In this document: piece by piece, positions 14,784 to 22,658 of the stretch
Layout: every line of letters starts with the position of its first letter
How positions within the stretch are numbered: the stretch's first letter is position 1
Virus record (IMG/VR): IMGVR_UViG_3300020312_000016
Coordinates: 1 to 26,067 of that record
DNA length: 26,067 nt
Strand: one strand, 5' to 3'
DNA from: a virus
The notes under the pieces: generated by a model
What the model was told of the DNA's origin: nothing
What the model saw: the letters and a program-made list of their open reading frames with translations, nothing else
The model's database searches: none
Made by a program: the position numbers and the translations under genes

Positions 14784-16149
14784 AAACTTTGATGCTATCT
14801 TTGAGTAAATGTAGTGTAGTCTGGGTATTCGTGACTTTGTAAGTGTGTACTACACCACCAATAAGATAGTTCCCACTATACATTTTGTCAAGCTCTACTT
14901 TTTTTCCTTTTGCTAACATTCTAGGAATTTCAACCTTTACACCCTCTCCAGCATAGAGTCCAAGATTACCTGGAACCTCAATAACTAACTGAATTGATTC
15001 TAATGATTTCTTTCTAACATAATTATATGAAGCAACATCCATATAATCATTTAAGAACTTTCCTTGATATGTACCTGCCTTTTCTGATGCCCACTGAGCA
15101 ACTGCTTGTGTCTTTGGTTTATCAAATAAATGAGTTGGCAACACCTGATACTTAATTCTCTTAGGTCTATTCAAAAGATCTTTCATAAGACTGTTAGAAG
15201 TATCAATAGGCATGTTGCCACCTTTTTCTAAGATGGACATACTCTTAAATATTTTTGTATACTGATAAGTATCAGTTCTAGCAGTAACAAACTTACTCCT
15301 AGTTGGTAAGAATGATTCACGTAGAGTAGTTGGATCAATTCCCATGATATATCCAGACCATGCACCCTGTCTAAGTTGCTTTAAAGAATTATATGATGTT
15401 GGATATGATACCCTATCAATAAGGAATTGATTCTTTAAAGGATTATCTTCAATACTCTTCTGACCATACACATATGTTGGTTTTTGTTTGTTATCAACTA
15501 TATCCTCAATCAATTGATCAATACTCTTAAAATGAAATCCTTTAGCATTCTCAAAGAAAACAAATGCACCTTGTGGTGTATCACCAGTAGAACCTGATCT
15601 TGTTACCTTAGAAGCAATAAAATTAATAGCATCAAATGGTCTCCAGTTAACAGCAGTATATCTAAATTTCTTAGCCTTCTCAATATATACATTCTTACCA
15701 GTGTTTAAACCTTTATTCTCACCATCCTTAAGAATATTTTTGACATGAACCCCACCATCTATAGGTTTCATAGCACCAAATATATTAATAGTTTCATTGT
15801 ATATGAACTCAGTAGATACTAAATTGATAACGTATGCTTCCTTCTTCTCTTCTCGTAGTCTAGAAGATATTTCATAACATTGAAGAATATATTGATGTTG
15901 TACATCACCTGCTTCTAATACAATCTTCCAGTAATCATTACCATGTAGTGTGTTAATAAAATCAGTAGCATCAAACATTGCCATCTCTGCCCTGATGGTA
16001 GGACTACTAATACTCTCAACAATTTTTAATTCGGATATAAGTTCAACCAAGTTTTGCTCACCACCTTTTCCCTTACGTGGTGTCTTGGCATCATCTTCTA
16101 ATAGATATACTTTGAGCGAGGTTTCACCCGCTTGTCTTTTAACCGACAT
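14782..16149 (-). CDS. Baseplate hub protein, gp27-like
   Basis: 455 residues, close to the T4 gp27 size class (391). The N-terminal half has strand-rich sequence with YWKIVLEAGDVQHQYILQCY. The C-terminal 70 residues (LVIEVPGNLGLYAGEGVKVE, then MYSGNYLIGGVVHTYKV and TTLHLLKD) fit the second tube-like domain of gp27 and gpD-type hub proteins. Between the tape-measure genes and the gp5-like spike it is in the right place for the hub that joins tube and spike. ATG 16149 is chosen: it has GGAGC at good spacing, whereas the frame upstream begins only with a TTG at 16161. The 11-base overlap with the preceding gene suggests coupling. Similarity to gp27 is structural in type and was not tested by search. 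Confidence 0.68.
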   Translation of the reverse strand: MSVKRQAGETSLKVYLLEDDAKTPRKGKGGEQNLVELISELKIVESISSPTIRAEMAMFDATDFINTLHGNDYWKIVLEAGDVQHQYILQCYEISSRLREEKKEAYVINLVSTEFIYNETINIFGAMKPIDGGVHVKNILKDGENKGLNTGKNVYIEKAKKFRYTAVNWRPFDAINFIASKVTRSGSTGDTPQGAFVFFENAKGFHFKSIDQLIEDIVDNKQKPTYVYGQKSIEDNPLKNQFLIDRVSYPTSYNSLKQLRQGAWSGYIMGIDPTTLRESFLPTRSKFVTARTDTYQYTKIFKSMSILEKGGNMPIDTSNSLMKDLLNRPKRIKYQVLPTHLFDKPKTQAVAQWASEKAGTYQGKFLNDYMDVASYNYVRKKSLESIQLVIEVPGNLGLYAGEGVKVEIPRMLAKGKKVELDKMYSGNYLIGGVVHTYKVTNTQTTLHLLKDSIKV

Positions 16150-18124
16150 CGCTTGCTCCAAATAGTCCGAACTTAGGTCGGAATTGTATAATTTCTGGTA
16201 ATTCGTTCATAGGAACGATAACTGTACTACCTCCCTCACCTTGTGCCGCAAGAGCAGCATTAGTAGCATCCTGAGATGATTTAGCAGATACAGAAGTAGC
16301 AATAGCAGTTGCTGCTGTTACTGTGGCATCCGCAGTTGCTTTCTTAGCGGCGACTGCTTCAACCTTTGCATTTCCTGTTGTTGCAGTTTGTTGTGAAACT
16401 AAGGATTCTGTATTACCAGGAGTTATATTAACAGCATTACTACCTTTATCTCTTGGTACTACAGGTGCAACAGCATCTATCTTACCATATCTAGAAATCA
16501 ATTGCTGTAATTTTGAAGCATAGGCAGGATCAGTAGCATATCCCTCAGAACTAAGCATTGATGCTGCTGCCATAGCATTCTGAGCATTATTAACACCTTT
16601 ATATCCTTTATAATCTTTATACCATTGAGTAACTAGATGATCAATTGATGCTTGAGGTGATGAAAAACTCTTAAATGCTGCCTCAGTATTAACTGACTTA
16701 CCATCTATAACCTCTGTAGTCTTAGAAACAGTAGATGCTTCATTTGGAGTTGCTTTAATACCAAAGAAATTATTCTTAGCACCTACTGCACGACCCCAAT
16801 CAGATTCTAAAGCAAACTGTGCAGCAACTACATTAGGATACTTAGCACCTGCTTTCTCTGCCATACCTTTAACCTTTGCCCACTTCTCTTCATTAGTTCC
16901 TTCAATCAGACCACCTTCAGAGAAACTTGGCATATTCTTAGTATTGTATATACCACCCAGATCAAATCCCATACCACCTGCTTCTAACATACGTTGTGAT
17001 GTTAAACCAGGATTAGACTTAGTTGCTGGAGTGTTAAATGGTACTACAAATCCACCACCAGCAAATTTCTGTGCGTTAACCTTACCACCTTCTGCTTTAG
17101 TTGCAACATACTCAGTTCCATGACCAATAAAGTCAATACCCTTACCAGTTAAAGATACAGGATAACCTGACATTGGACCTGAGATCCATCCACCTTTAGA
17201 GAATCCCTTCTCTTCCATCATCGTATTAAATTGTTGCTTTTCTAAGTCAGTTCTATCTCCTCTTGCAGTGACTTCAGGTACTCCACCTTCTTGAGTTTCT
17301 TCACTACCACCACTCATAGCACTAGTTACTGCCATTGCTGTAAGAGCAGTAGCACCAGTCATAACAAGTCCTTTAACTAATCCTCCTCTTCCTCCAAATT
17401 TACGCATTTTCATGCGTTTCATACCTTTAACTAGATTTGTGTATAGTGTTTTAAGCACCCAGATAAAGTCCTTTGCTAATTTCAACGGATTTCTTAACCA
17501 CCTGAGTGCAAGTAATCCTGCCCCCAGTGCAACGAAAAATTGACCAAACCCTTTTATCTTCTCCCACCAACTTGCGTTCGGATCAAACATCTTAGCAATG
17601 CCATCCAGCATGTTGCCAACTACACCTCCAACAAATTTCATCAGGAACTTCGTGAATGCCATCATTCCGTTCCAGATTTTCTCTATTTTTTCAATGTTTT
17701 TGGGATCTGCAAACCACTTAAGTATAGCACGACCTATGAATGCTTTGAACAACCATCCACCCAATTTAGCAAGAGATTCAAAGAATCCTGCTACAACAGG
17801 TTTAATAAAATCTTGAAAACCAGACTTTTTCTTTTTCTTAGGGGTTAAATTATCAGTAGGATCTGGTTCTAATGCAGATTGTGCTAAGTCATCTATAAGT
17901 TCATTCTGAGCACCATGAGCATTTATCATGGACTCTTTCATCTCCTTCATTATAACAGCAAAACTGTTAAATGTGGCACCTAAACTATTAATACCTTTAA
18001 CTGTCTTCTGAGCAATAATGTCGCCAGCAACTACACCCTCACTCTCAGTCATCACAGAGGTACGAGGGTTAACAAACTTGTAAAACCTTATTTTAGTACT
18101 ACTTCCGTCTTTTTGCTTTTTCAT
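16139..18124 (-). CDS. Tape-measure-like tail protein with C-terminal glucosaminidase domain
   Basis: 661 residues. Residues 1-220 are paralogous to the upstream 727-residue protein (see findings): basic start, then VNSLGA-like segment, then RxxLKW(F/I)AD, KF(L/I)MK and LDG(I/L)A motifs with amphipathic helices. Residues 250-410 are Gly-rich. Residues 411-550 form a peptidoglycan hydrolase domain of the FlgJ/LytD glucosaminidase type: NVVAAQFALESDWGRAVGAK with catalytic Glu440, NNFFGIKA, AAFKSFSSPQASIDHLVTQW and a final ASKLQQLISRYGKI helix. It would locally open the cell wall during DNA injection. The last 100 residues are Ala/Thr-rich with a short PMNELPEIIQF motif. It starts in an ATGA overlap with the upstream gene. 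Whether it is part of the tape measure or a hub-bound lysozyme is open. Confidence 0.75.
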   Translation of the reverse strand: MKKQKDGSSTKIRFYKFVNPRTSVMTESEGVVAGDIIAQKTVKGINSLGATFNSFAVIMKEMKESMINAHGAQNELIDDLAQSALEPDPTDNLTPKKKKKSGFQDFIKPVVAGFFESLAKLGGWLFKAFIGRAILKWFADPKNIEKIEKIWNGMMAFTKFLMKFVGGVVGNMLDGIAKMFDPNASWWEKIKGFGQFFVALGAGLLALRWLRNPLKLAKDFIWVLKTLYTNLVKGMKRMKMRKFGGRGGLVKGLVMTGATALTAMAVTSAMSGGSEETQEGGVPEVTARGDRTDLEKQQFNTMMEEKGFSKGGWISGPMSGYPVSLTGKGIDFIGHGTEYVATKAEGGKVNAQKFAGGGFVVPFNTPATKSNPGLTSQRMLEAGGMGFDLGGIYNTKNMPSFSEGGLIEGTNEEKWAKVKGMAEKAGAKYPNVVAAQFALESDWGRAVGAKNNFFGIKATPNEASTVSKTTEVIDGKSVNTEAAFKSFSSPQASIDHLVTQWYKDYKGYKGVNNAQNAMAAASMLSSEGYATDPAYASKLQQLISRYGKIDAVAPVVPRDKGSNAVNITPGNTESLVSQQTATTGNAKVEAVAAKKATADATVTAATAIATSVSAKSSQDATNAALAAQGEGGSTVIVPMNELPEIIQFRPKFGLFGASDVG

Positions 18125-20304
18125 TCAATATATGCGGCGAGTTTTCTCTTAAAGATAACCGTAGGAACCTTCCCTTGGCTATTTATAGTCACTGTTTTAC
18201 TTACTGGAAGCATGACAGGAACTGGTCCACTACCAGATTCTTCCACATCAGCAGTTGCACTATCAAGTGCTGCTTGAGATGATACATCTTTAACTGATTC
18301 CTCCTCAGCAGGAGCATTAGCATAATTGGAGAAGACATCTTCATGTCCTGCACCATCAGCATGAGCAAGAGCCTCAGAATTACTATCGGATCCATCTCTA
18401 TGTTTAAGATATTCCTCACTCTGGAACTCATCAGGCATTACCTTACCTAAGAGATTCTTCTTAGGTTGAGGTGTTACATTACCACCTGGTTCTGCTTTTG
18501 CTTCTTCACCACCACCAAAGAATGAACTAGCAATATGCTTAGCCATAAAGATGGGGTTGAACAATTGATCTAAAGCAGGTATACCCTTAACTTCACCATC
18601 ATCATCTACAAGACCCTTCATTCCAACAAATTTGAATGCAGATCCAAACATTTGAGGAATACTAAAGTCAAGTTCGTTCTCTAATATACTCCTTACACTT
18701 TCTGTACCAACACCAGCAGGGTTCTTCCAAGTCTTCCATTCTTTCTTAGTTCTTGGAATAACTTTTGGATTAAGTAACCAACCCATCTTCAACTTATCAA
18801 AGATGCCAGTTATCATTGTCCCAATGTTACCAGTTGGGAACTTACGTTTAGGGAAGTTATCTACAAATCTCTTAGTTCCTTTCTTAAAGAACTCAGCAAT
18901 ACCAGTACCCGCTTTCTTCAGTAGATTCATTAATCCACCACCAAATAACCAAGTGATGATTGCTTTACCTATCTTACCTGCACCAGTTACAAGACCCATT
19001 AAAGATTCTTTTAACTTAGCACCAGCAGCTTTCCATCCCTTACCCATGAATCCTTCATAAAGTAAGTCTGCTGTAAATATACCAACAGCTTCACCAAGCA
19101 TAGTACCCAATACTGGAACAGGTATAAATGAACCAATAACACCACCTAATGCAGCACCTAATCCTCTAAAGAGTGCCTTACCTAATGGTTCACCTGCCAA
19201 TAATGATGCAACAACTGTTATAAGAGAACCAATGATAGGAATTCTACCAAATATACCTTTAATTGCTTTAACTGCACCCTTGCCTAGGAACTTAGTACCA
19301 ATTCTAGTAACAGTCTTGCCTACTGGACCTTTTATTAACTGACTACCTGGTTTAACTGTCTTACCACCTAATCCACCTGGTCCTTTAATCTGTTTAGCAA
19401 ACCTAGTCTTAGCAGCTTGATTACCAAATCTCCTCTGATATCTTAATCTCGTTGCTTTTGAAGTATTCCTAGTATTAATCCTTCTTCTAGTATTATTCTG
19501 TGTCCTTGTCCTACGATTCCTACTCCTTTGATTTTGATTCTGATTATTTCTCCGATGTTCTTGCTGCCTCATGTCCATCAAATTCATGATGTCATTAATG
19601 AGGGAGAACGGATTGAGTAAGTATCCTAATCCTTTAAGTGCTACTATACCTAAAAGTAGTGATCCCACTCCTTTTATTAAATCCCAAACACCACCTAACT
19701 TACCATTCTTTATCTTACCTATTCCACCAAAAACATTTGCTAAACCATCTAATATTCCACCAATAGCAAATTCTGCCCATTTCATTATAAACTTACCGAC
19801 CTTTCCTAGGGTCTCAATTATACTGACTAACTTCTCTCTATTCCCCTCATCTGCAATCCACTTCAATAGACCACGAACAAGTGTAGTTCTAGTAATCCAT
19901 GCAATTACATTTTCAAAAGGTTTTAAAAATTTACCTAACCACTCAAAAATACCACCCTTCTTCTTATCTTGTTTCTTGATGGCATCATCAGCACCACCAG
20001 TGATCTCTTGTTTTTGTTCACCGCCCTCAGCTTCTTCCTCTGCCTTTTTATCTTTTGTAAGATGAAGACTCTCTTTAAGATCTTGATGCATTGCATGGAT
20101 CATGTCCTTGCGACCATCTAAATGGTCACGCATGTCAGCAGCAATGTGTCCAACAGATTCAAAAACAGCACCAAGACGATTTACTGACATACAAACCTTT
20201 GCCGCAGAAATACGTATCCCACGTGATCTGGCAGTAGAAAGTTTTATCGGCGATCTAAACGACGATGCGACTATTCTGTAAGGTTTGACTTTGGATGATG
20301 CCAT
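18121..20304 (-). CDS. Tape-measure-like protein (gp29 position), 727 aa
   Basis: It sits where T4 gp29 or lambda H would be: right after gp26 and its -1 frame extension. A basic start is followed by a helical N-terminus (KVCMSVNRLGAVFESVGHIA), an acidic/Lys linker (about 86-118) and amphipathic helices (about 118-240) with RGLLKWIADEGNREK and KFIMKWAEFAIGGILDGLA. A striking Arg/Asn/Gln patch (about 246-295) follows. Then come hydrophobic glycine-rich stretches (about 355-425, IPIIGSLITVVASLLAG and LGAALGGVIGSFIPVPVLG), which suit a protein ejected into the cell envelope. Its ATG directly follows the TAA of the extension frame (TAAATG), and its end overlaps the next gene (ATGA). Length exceeds T4 gp29 (590). 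The role is inferred from order and composition; sequence identity to gp29 is not obvious. Confidence 0.72.
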   Translation of the reverse strand: MASSKVKPYRIVASSFRSPIKLSTARSRGIRISAAKVCMSVNRLGAVFESVGHIAADMRDHLDGRKDMIHAMHQDLKESLHLTKDKKAEEEAEGGEQKQEITGGADDAIKKQDKKKGGIFEWLGKFLKPFENVIAWITRTTLVRGLLKWIADEGNREKLVSIIETLGKVGKFIMKWAEFAIGGILDGLANVFGGIGKIKNGKLGGVWDLIKGVGSLLLGIVALKGLGYLLNPFSLINDIMNLMDMRQQEHRRNNQNQNQRSRNRRTRTQNNTRRRINTRNTSKATRLRYQRRFGNQAAKTRFAKQIKGPGGLGGKTVKPGSQLIKGPVGKTVTRIGTKFLGKGAVKAIKGIFGRIPIIGSLITVVASLLAGEPLGKALFRGLGAALGGVIGSFIPVPVLGTMLGEAVGIFTADLLYEGFMGKGWKAAGAKLKESLMGLVTGAGKIGKAIITWLFGGGLMNLLKKAGTGIAEFFKKGTKRFVDNFPKRKFPTGNIGTMITGIFDKLKMGWLLNPKVIPRTKKEWKTWKNPAGVGTESVRSILENELDFSIPQMFGSAFKFVGMKGLVDDDGEVKGIPALDQLFNPIFMAKHIASSFFGGGEEAKAEPGGNVTPQPKKNLLGKVMPDEFQSEEYLKHRDGSDSNSEALAHADGAGHEDVFSNYANAPAEEESVKDVSSQAALDSATADVEESGSGPVPVMLPVSKTVTINSQGKVPTVIFKRKLAAYIE

Positions 20305-20496
20305 TTAGCGTTTTGCCTGTTGTTCTTTATGTCGTTTCTCTTCTTCCTTCAAATGTTCTATCAGAAGACTAACATAGATCTCTTTCTCCCAAGGCATAAT
20401 ATTATCAAGATATTCAGGAGACCATTTATGATGATGCATTAATGCAAAATTGGTCTCATAATATACTTTCAAATTCGTATGAAGCAGGGCTAACCG
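20305..20496 (-). CDS. Minus-one frame extension of gp26 (tail-chaperone GT-like)
   Basis: 63 sense codons open in the -1 frame relative to gp26, beginning with CGG right after the slippery heptamer and ending in TAA at 20305-20307, directly before the tape-measure-like ATG. The extension is a coherent protein: VYYETNFALMHHHKWSPEYL, then IMPWEKEIYVSLLIEHLKEE and a basic-acidic helix. The only ATG start available (Met at extension residue 20) would cut off the conserved-looking YYETNFAL part and has no good ribosome-binding site. A gp26-extension fusion of 297 residues is predicted. The layout matches lambda G/GT followed by tape measure H. Independent translation from that Met as a 44-residue protein is the alternative. 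Confidence 0.7.
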   Translation of the reverse strand, partial: RLALLHTNLKVYYETNFALMHHHKWSPEYLDNIMPWEKEIYVSLLIEHLKEEEKRHKEQQAKR

Positions 20497-21197
20497 AAAA
20501 AAGCTGCTAGTCCCTCAAGTGTTACTGTATGCTTTTTCTTAGTCTTAGGGTTAGTAAACTTAACGTCATACTTTAATTTTGGCATAGTTTCAAAGAACTC
20601 TTGAACCTGCTGAAACTGTTGAGTATTCATCTGTTCAATGAACTCAATCAACTCAGTCTTAGAAGATTCTTTTGCCTCATAAACTTCCTCACCTTCAAAA
20701 ATCTGCACGATACAATCAGCAGCCATTTCAAAAATGTTCTCAACCTGATTCTCCTCAGAGAAATTATTCTTGATGAACATCTCCATACTTGGATATTTCA
20801 TAACCAAACCAACTTCAGGAGTTAGTTTCAACTCACTGGTATGTTTTGGATCAGTTACACATTCAATCTGATCTAATGGTATATTTACCTTGACCTGAGT
20901 TTCCTCATCATCAGGGCATGTCATCATAACATCAACGGTTTCACCCACTGACTTAGAACGAATCTGTAAAAACAAATATTCAATATCAAAGGTTGCTAGA
21001 TCCTTTACATTGGTAAGATTAGTACAACTTTCAATTAAGTTAGTAATAGTCTCTGCCATCTGCTCTTGATCTTCAGATTCCATTGCTAAGAGGAGCATTT
21101 TCTCTTCTTTCACAAGGAATGGACGATATTTTACCTTGACACCATTTGACGGAAGATTCAAAGAGTATCTAGGTACATTTAACTTAGGTAATGCCAT
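20490..21197 (-). CDS. 26: Baseplate hub assembly protein gp26
   Basis: 235 residues with the look of the T4_baseplate (gp26) family. It starts MALPKLNVPRYSLNLPSNGV, then KVKYRPFLVKEEKMLLLAME, a Cys-containing segment, and a helical C-terminus (TELIEFIEQMNTQQFQQVQE) leading to a TLEGLAAFFG end. In T4, gp26 takes part in hub assembly but is not found in the final structure. The zero-frame product ends two codons after the slippery heptamer T TTT TTC. The start ATG has a CCTAAATA octamer 22 bases upstream overlapping the gp54 stop. The family is fairly clear; the chaperone analogy with lambda gpG comes from order and the frameshift signal. Confidence 0.78.
   Translation of the reverse strand: MALPKLNVPRYSLNLPSNGVKVKYRPFLVKEEKMLLLAMESEDQEQMAETITNLIESCTNLTNVKDLATFDIEYLFLQIRSKSVGETVDVMMTCPDDEETQVKVNIPLDQIECVTDPKHTSELKLTPEVGLVMKYPSMEMFIKNNFSEENQVENIFEMAADCIVQIFEGEEVYEAKESSKTELIEFIEQMNTQQFQQVQEFFETMPKLKYDVKFTNPKTKKKHTVTLEGLAAFFG
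20496..20502 (-). promoter_or_regulatory. Programmed -1 frameshift slippery heptamer T TTT TTC
   Basis: On the minus strand the zero-frame codons GCT TTT TTC contain the canonical X XXY YYZ heptamer, two codons before the gp26 stop. After a -1 slip the same Phe tRNAs pair with TTT TTT and the reading frame continues for 63 codons. No convincing downstream pseudoknot was identified by eye. Confidence 0.72.
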
Positions 21198-21218
21198 AGA
21201 AATTCACTTCATTAATCT

Positions 21219-21226
21219 TATTTAGG
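21219..21226 (-). promoter_or_regulatory. Late-promoter-like octamer CCTAAATA before gp26
   Basis: Minus strand, 22 bases before the gp26 ATG. The TAA of gp54 is inside it. Confidence 0.5.
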
Positions 21227-22202
21227 CAACTCCCGACATAGTTCCTGCAAGGTCATTAGCACCTAAACTACCATCATGTAAACCAACTGTTCCAGGTGGT
21301 GTAGCATCTGGAGTATAATCAAACCTAGGAGTTGATAATGAATTTAAATCAAAGTTTGTATTCTTAAAGAATTCTGCATACTCATTACCACCTAATATAT
21401 TCTTAGTCCAGTCACTTGCTTTCTGATTTAAAGAATTGAGGAAGTTTTGAATAGGATCCTTACTCTGTTCTTCCCAATCAGCAAGTTGTACATGTAGAGG
21501 ATTAACAAAGTATCTAAAACGACTATACTGGAACTGTACAGTAAATTGACTTAAACCAGCAGGACCATTTTGTAATTGAACTTGTCCTAGGTTATACGGA
21601 TATATCTGTTTAATTGCCCAACAACCAGTAATAGTATTCTCGCTATAGGTTGCTTTTCTAGTAGTTCCTTGTTCTTTTAATTTTGCTGCCTGTTCTGCCA
21701 TTAACATATCTTGAGAGTGGGTTATTTTCTTACCACCACCTCTTTCAAACTTATAGATGTTGAGATCTGTTGTATAATAATCAAAATAATCAGCATACTG
21801 CTCTGCATCATTAGTAATAAGATTCATCCACCTTTCAAAGAATACATAGGATCTTGTACTTCTGGGCATAAGGAACGTGATAGCAAGTTCACTATGAGTT
21901 TGACCAGTAGCATACTTATATGCAGAACCTATATTATTAACAGTTGCCGTAGTTAAGTTTCTGCTAGGAGTAGATACCTCCGATGCCATTGAACTTAACA
22001 TGAACTGTAAAGCATCCGATGTCCTACCACCAGGTGTTAACCTTTCATCATATCTTTCCCGTAATACTCTAGGAGAACCAAATTGAACCCCGTATAGATT
22101 ATTTAAAGAAGGTGTAGTACTCTTCTTCTTTAATAAATGGGTACGGAACTCCTGAAAACTATTGTCTTGAGTTCTTCTATCTTTAAAGGTTATTCGTGAC
22201 AT
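21222..22202 (-). CDS. 54: Baseplate tail tube initiator gp54
   Basis: 326 residues, against 320 in T4 gp54. The sequence has the tube-protein-like pattern in its last two thirds: ITFLMPRSTRSYVFFERWMN, then TITGCWAIKQIYPYNLGQVQ and LSQFTVQFQYSRFRYF, corresponding to the strand pairs that start tube polymerisation. The N-terminus (FKDRRTQDNSFQEFRTHL) is the arm that contacts the hub. It starts with ATG in a TAATG overlap with gp4. It should act with gp48 (the plus-strand gene) to form the first rings under the tail tube. The gp48/gp54 split across divergent strands differs from T4, where 48 and 54 are adjacent and co-directional. Confidence 0.75.
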   Translation of the reverse strand: MSRITFKDRRTQDNSFQEFRTHLLKKKSTTPSLNNLYGVQFGSPRVLRERYDERLTPGGRTSDALQFMLSSMASEVSTPSRNLTTATVNNIGSAYKYATGQTHSELAITFLMPRSTRSYVFFERWMNLITNDAEQYADYFDYYTTDLNIYKFERGGGKKITHSQDMLMAEQAAKLKEQGTTRKATYSENTITGCWAIKQIYPYNLGQVQLQNGPAGLSQFTVQFQYSRFRYFVNPLHVQLADWEEQSKDPIQNFLNSLNQKASDWTKNILGGNEYAEFFKNTNFDLNSLSTPRFDYTPDATPPGTVGLHDGSLGANDLAGTMSGVA

Positions 22203-22627
22203 TATACTTTCAGTTCTTTTTCAGTGATTAACATAAACTTCAAACCAGTTTGTTTACAGAATTTCTCCGCTGCTGTCCACTTTGCTTTATTAACAGCATA
22301 AGTAAAGACTTCATTAATATATGCCTTAGTGACTTTCTTCTGGGTCTTTGGTTCTTTAGTTTGTCTAAATGGTTTCACTTCTACTATATATTTCTTACCA
22401 GCTATTTCAACGTAAAAATCAGGAAAGTACCTGTGTTTCTTACCGTCAACTGGTGAAGTATATGGTATTGCAATCTCTTCACTACCCCATTTTGTAACTG
22501 ATGGTGTGTAATCACACCACTTCATAAACTTATATTCCCAACTGGATCTATAGACTATATTAGATGTATCTCCAACATATTTGTTGGGTAATTTTGGTCT
22601 ATACTTCCCTTTGGCATATTTTCGCAT
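22202..22627 (-). CDS. 4: Head completion protein gp4
   Basis: 141 residues, matching T4 gp4 (150). The family pattern is visible: KYRPKLPNKYVGDTSNIVYR, SSWEYKFMKWCDYTPSVTKWG, then EEIAIPYTSPVDGKKHRYFPDFYVE and YIVEVKPFRQTKEPKTQ. These resemble a TnsA-type nuclease fold, with the PD-(D/E)xK-like residues in PDFYVE and EVKP. In T4, gp4 is needed to finish the filled head before tail joining. The start is ATG 22627, because the protein aligns with T4 gp4 from here; the open frame upstream to 22672 would add 15 non-family residues and cover the late promoter. It is the first gene after TATAAATA at 22651-22658, on the strand opposite gp48. Confidence 0.88.
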   Translation of the reverse strand: MRKYAKGKYRPKLPNKYVGDTSNIVYRSSWEYKFMKWCDYTPSVTKWGSEEIAIPYTSPVDGKKHRYFPDFYVEIAGKKYIVEVKPFRQTKEPKTQKKVTKAYINEVFTYAVNKAKWTAAEKFCKQTGLKFMLITEKELKV

Positions 22628-22632
22628 AAATA
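22625..22632 (+). promoter_or_regulatory. Late promoter octamer CATAAATA for gp48-gp53
   Basis: Plus-strand CATAAATA, one mismatch from TATAAATA. Predicted +1 near 22638, 21 bases before the GTG of gp48. Its first three bases are the complement of the gp4 start codon. Confidence 0.7.
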
Positions 22633-22650
22633 TAATTGGACCATTACATG

Positions 22651-22658
22651 TATTTATA
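22651..22658 (-). promoter_or_regulatory. Late promoter TATAAATA for gp4-gp54 and the hub operon
   Basis: Perfect TATAAATA on the minus strand, predicted +1 near 22645, 18 bases before the gp4 ATG. It abuts the GTG start of the divergent gp48. Confidence 0.8.

Noticed and set aside
20305-20439. Calling the gp26 extension T4 gp51
   Set aside because: T4 gp51 is about 250 residues and no convincing similarity was seen; position next to gp26 alone is not enough.
22581-22658. Upstream ATG start for the gp48 gene (26 extra residues)
   Set aside because: The extra part crosses both late promoters and the antisense gp4 start and has no family-like sequence; GTG 22659 fits the protein and the promoter spacing.
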